Source: an uncultured Collinsella sp.
Lineage (GTDB): Bacteria > Actinomycetota > Coriobacteriia > Coriobacteriales > Coriobacteriaceae
Assembly (NCBI GenBank): GCA_937896835.1
Contig: CALBOJ010000008.1
Span: 1 to 16,737 of the forward strand
Direction of reading: 5' to 3'
Length of the DNA: 16,737 nt
The notes beneath the pieces are model-generated. The model ran no database searches. It worked only from the letters and a program-made list of their open reading frames with translations, and was not told the DNA's origin. Of this stretch, positions 15,108-16,737 are shown one piece after another. Positions within the stretch are counted from its first letter, which is position 1. Every line of letters begins with the position of its first letter. The position numbers and the translations under genes are program-made.

Positions 15108-16190
15108 ATGCGCACGATTGGAATGAGCGACTACACCGTCGGCGAGGACTGCTTTGACGAGCTGCCCGGCGCACTGGACGAGTACGGAGCGACCAAGGTC
15201 GCGATTATCGGTGGTAAACGAGCACTGGCAGCGGCGCTTCCCGGTATCGAAGCGGCGCTGGAGGGCACCGACGTCGAGATTCTGGAGACGCGCGTCTACG
15301 GCACCAACAGCACGCGTGCCAATATCGCCAAGGTTGTGAACTCCCCTGCCTGCCAAGAAGCCGACGTTCTTATCGCATGCGGCGGCGGCAAGGCGCTCGA
15401 CACCGTCAAGACAGCGGCCATCGAGCTCAAGAAGATCGTCTTTACGGTACCGACGATCTGCTCCAACTGCTCGGCCGCGACCGCCATTGCCGTTGTCTAC
15501 AACGACGACGGCTCGCTCGAGGGCTATTCGTACCCAAACCGCCCCGCGCACATCTTCATCAACCCCAAGATCATCGCCGAGGCTCCGGCGGAGTACTTCT
15601 GGGCGGGCGTGGGCGATGCCCTGTCCAAGCAGCCCGAGGTCGAGTACGCCACGAGCGCCGGCAACCTGGAGCACACCGCCGGACTTGGCCTGGCACTCGC
15701 CCACACCTGCTCCGAGCCGCTGTTTACCTATGGCGTGCAGGGTCTAGAGGACGTGCGCCAGGACCTGTCGAGCGAGGCCGTCAAGCAGATCGCGCTCGAC
15801 ATCGTGGTCAACACGGGCTATGTCTCGAACCTGACCAACCAAAACGATTACTACTACAACTCGAGCGTGGCGCATGCGTTCTACAACGCCACGTGCAGCA
15901 TCCCGCGCGAGGGCTCCTACCTGCACGGCGAGGTCGTGAACCTGGGCGTGCTCGTGCTGTTTGCCTATACGGGCGATACCGAGAACCTTGAGCGCTACGC
16001 CGCCTTTAACAAGCAGATGGGGCTGCCCGTGACGCTTGAGCAGGTCGGCCTTTCCGAGGCCGATATCCTTGCCCTGTGCGAGTTCGCACACGCCACCAAC
16101 GAGTGGAAGGAAGGCAATCCCGAGCCTTTCACCGACGAAAAGTTCGCCGCCGCCATCAAGGCCGCCAACGCCTACGGCCACACGCTTTAG
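15108..16190 (+). CDS. GldA-like iron/metal-dependent alcohol dehydrogenase
   Basis: This 360-residue cytoplasmic enzyme belongs to the iron-containing alcohol dehydrogenase superfamily, in the glycerol dehydrogenase-like branch. The N-terminal dinucleotide-binding part has the GGGK motif at 92-95 with Asp98 (GGGKALDTVKTAA) and PTICSNCSAATAIAVVY at 115-131. The three metal ligands of GldA are matched by Asp170 (GVGDALSK), His256 (AHAFYNA) and His273 (YLHGEVVNLG). Substrate could be glycerol, another polyol or an aldehyde; the sequence does not settle it. The ATG at 15108 has AAGAAGG 6 nt upstream. It is transcribed away from ileS and followed by a palindromic-repeat terminator. A weak promoter-like TTGGAG/TTTATC pair lies just upstream at about 15060-15089. 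Confidence 0.88.
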   Translation: MRTIGMSDYTVGEDCFDELPGALDEYGATKVAIIGGKRALAAALPGIEAALEGTDVEILETRVYGTNSTRANIAKVVNSPACQEADVLIACGGGKALDTVKTAAIELKKIVFTVPTICSNCSAATAIAVVYNDDGSLEGYSYPNRPAHIFINPKIIAEAPAEYFWAGVGDALSKQPEVEYATSAGNLEHTAGLGLALAHTCSEPLFTYGVQGLEDVRQDLSSEAVKQIALDIVVNTGYVSNLTNQNDYYYNSSVAHAFYNATCSIPREGSYLHGEVVNLGVLVLFAYTGDTENLERYAAFNKQMGLPVTLEQVGLSEADILALCEFAHATNEWKEGNPEPFTDEKFAAAIKAANAYGHTL

Positions 16191-16199
16191 CTCTAGGCC

Positions 16200-16240
16200 A
16201 AAACCGCCACAAAGGGGACAGGCACCTTTGTGGTGGTTTT
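16200..16240 (+). terminator. Palindromic repeat acting as terminator (copy B)
   Basis: A 16-bp stem (AAAACCGCCACAAAGG with CCTTTGTGGTGGTTTT, one G-T wobble) and loop GGACAGGCA begin 10 nt after the alcohol dehydrogenase stop; the T-run is only four bases. It matches copy A at 8516-8556 in stem and partly in loop (both carry ACAG), in the same orientation relative to the gene it ends. Confidence 0.87.
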
Positions 16241-16261
16241 ATATTGCTCCAGTATTCAGTT

Positions 16262-16309
16262 CGTACTCGAACCCGATTCTTTACGAGAAAGGGTTCGGGT
16301 ACGTTTTTT
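16262..16309 (+). terminator. Second intrinsic terminator after the dehydrogenase
   Basis: CGTACTCGAACCC pairs with GGGTTCGGGTACG over 13 bp (one T-G wobble) across a 16-nt loop, followed by six T residues at 16304-16309. It lies only about 20 nt after the preceding hairpin, with no gene between them. Confidence 0.82.
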
Positions 16310-16360
16310 GTTTATCGGAAATTCTGCGGAAGGACTACTCGGAACGGTAAACAGGAACGA

Positions 16361-16409
16361 ACAAAAGGCAGGATATCATCGTGGTTATGGTATCCTACCT
16401 TTTGTTTTT
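16361..16409 (+). terminator. Third intrinsic terminator-like hairpin
   Basis: ACAAAAGGCAGGATA pairs with TATCCTACCTTTTGT over 15 positions with one C-A mismatch, with a 15-nt loop, followed by TTTTT. The 50 nt before it (16310-16360) contain no reading frame with a ribosome-binding site, so it may end a short RNA or be a backup terminator. Confidence 0.65.
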
Positions 16410-16412
16410 CGG

Positions 16413-16441
16413 GATCAAGGTCGGTTTGTGCGAACTTGATC
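16413..16441. repeat. Stem-loop with 10 bp
   Basis: GATCAAG pairs with CTTGATC, then after a G-A mismatch TCG pairs with CGA around loop GTTTGTG. No T-tract follows. It is part of the structured gene-free stretch 16191-16705. Confidence 0.5.
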
Positions 16442-16471
16442 GCCACCCATATGACGCATTGATGGCAATTG

Positions 16472-16601
16472 CTGCGTACGTGCGTACCGGGAGCCAGTAC
16501 ACCTCTGGCAAGGCGTAGCACACTAGACTTTGTTCCAAAGTCCGTGTGCTAAGGGGGCAGGCCCCTTAGAATTCCTGTGGAGTGCGTACGCACGTATGCA
16601 G
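16472..16601. other. 130-nt structured element closed by a 16-bp inverted repeat
   Basis: CTGCGTACGTGCGTAC (16472-16487) pairs with GTACGCACGTATGCAG (16586-16601) over 16 bp with one G-U. Three hairpins lie inside. The first is GCCAG/CTGGC (16493-16509, 7-nt loop). The second has about 15 bp: TAGCACAC plus GACTTTG pairing with CAAAGTC plus GTGTGCTA (16516-16551). The third is CTAAGGGG/CCCCTTAG (16549-16569), which overlaps the base of the second by 3 nt. No reading frame explains it. It could be a structured RNA, a transposon-derived miniature repeat, or a recombination site. Flanking bases show no clear target duplication. The strand of any transcript is unknown. Confidence 0.6.
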
Positions 16602-16650
16602 GAAAACGGCAATATTTCGCTATATCAGGGCGTTCTTTCATTGGAGAGTA

Positions 16651-16659
16651 TGGTATACA
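16651..16659 (+). promoter_or_regulatory. Candidate extended -10 promoter of the rightmost gene
   Basis: TGGTATACA has the TGn extension and a partly matched -10 hexamer. No good -35 is spaced to it. A start near 16666 would give a leader of about 40 nt, placing the structured element upstream of the mRNA rather than in it. Confidence 0.35.
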
Positions 16660-16705
16660 CGGCTTAGTTCAACAAATTAGATTTTATATATAAAGGAGAA
16701 TATTG

Positions 16706-16737
16706 ATGAAACTGTTTTTATGTTCGCACTTTTCAAG
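16706..16737 (+). CDS. Start of a protein gene, cut by window end
   Basis: Only ten codons are visible (MKLFLCSHFS). The ATG has AAAGGAG 7 nt upstream in an AT-rich leader, which makes a real start likely. The MKLFL-CS opening is similar to the first strand of peptidase S51 (dipeptidase E-like) and related class I glutamine amidotransferase-like proteins, but ten residues are too few to assign a family. The leader and start are clearly more AT-rich than the genes to the left, which may mark a different genomic segment. Confidence 0.6.
   Translation, partial: MKLFLCSHFS

Noticed and set aside
14967..15704. A 245-codon open frame on the minus strand running into the ileS leader
   Set aside because: It is antisense to the alcohol dehydrogenase, has no family resemblance, and its end falls in the ileS promoter region.
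16472..16601. Retron, group II intron or IS200/IS605 end
   Set aside because: No reverse transcriptase or transposase gene is present, no domain V-like sequence is found, and the adjacent gene start does not resemble either. It is left as unassigned.
16463..16613. GGCAAT direct repeats flanking the structured element as a target-site duplication
   Set aside because: The two copies lie at different distances from the inverted-repeat arms (3 nt on the left, 6 nt on the right), so they are probably coincidental.

Overview
The window looks like chromosomal DNA from a GC-rich gut actinobacterium of the class Coriobacteriia, most likely Collinsella or a close relative. This is inferred from base composition, a SigB/SigF-type sigma factor of actinobacterial style, and an ileS gene under a transcription-terminating T-box. 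No 16S or other marker is present to fix the species. The window is nearly all housekeeping genes on the minus strand. There are two complete plus-strand genes, plus the first 10 codons of a third at the right edge.

Layout from left to right. The first 1.67 kb is the 5' part of alaS (minus, cut by the window start) with its promoter and an intrinsic terminator just upstream. A small AT-rich two-helix membrane protein gene (plus) follows. It runs head-on into a compact minus-strand stress-type operon: DUF948 membrane protein, degenerate RsbW-like anti-sigma factor, SigB-family sigma factor, AI-2E-family permease. The genes of this operon overlap or nearly touch. Next comes a minus-strand group of rarA, a dGTPase-family HD hydrolase and a small A24 prepilin-peptidase-like protein. 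A terminator hairpin separates it from a membrane glycosyltransferase gene. After that come rluD-family and lspA genes in a translationally coupled pair, then ileS with its terminator.

The region between ileS and the next gene (14623-15107) holds a complete T-box riboswitch for isoleucine (AUC specifier, UGGU tRNA-end bulge, antiterminator and competing terminator) and a candidate promoter. A divergently oriented, metal-dependent GldA-like alcohol dehydrogenase follows on the plus strand.

The last 0.5 kb (16191-16705) has no convincing gene but is full of RNA-like structure. It contains three consecutive terminator hairpins, a further stem-loop, and a 130-nt element closed by a 16-bp inverted repeat that encloses three more hairpins. 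The first terminator there and the one behind the glycosyltransferase gene are copies of one dispersed palindromic repeat, both in the same orientation relative to the gene they end. The 130-nt element is the best candidate for something undescribed. The degenerate anti-sigma factor inside the sigma operon is the next most interesting point. I see no insertion sequence, prophage, CRISPR array, tRNA or rRNA.
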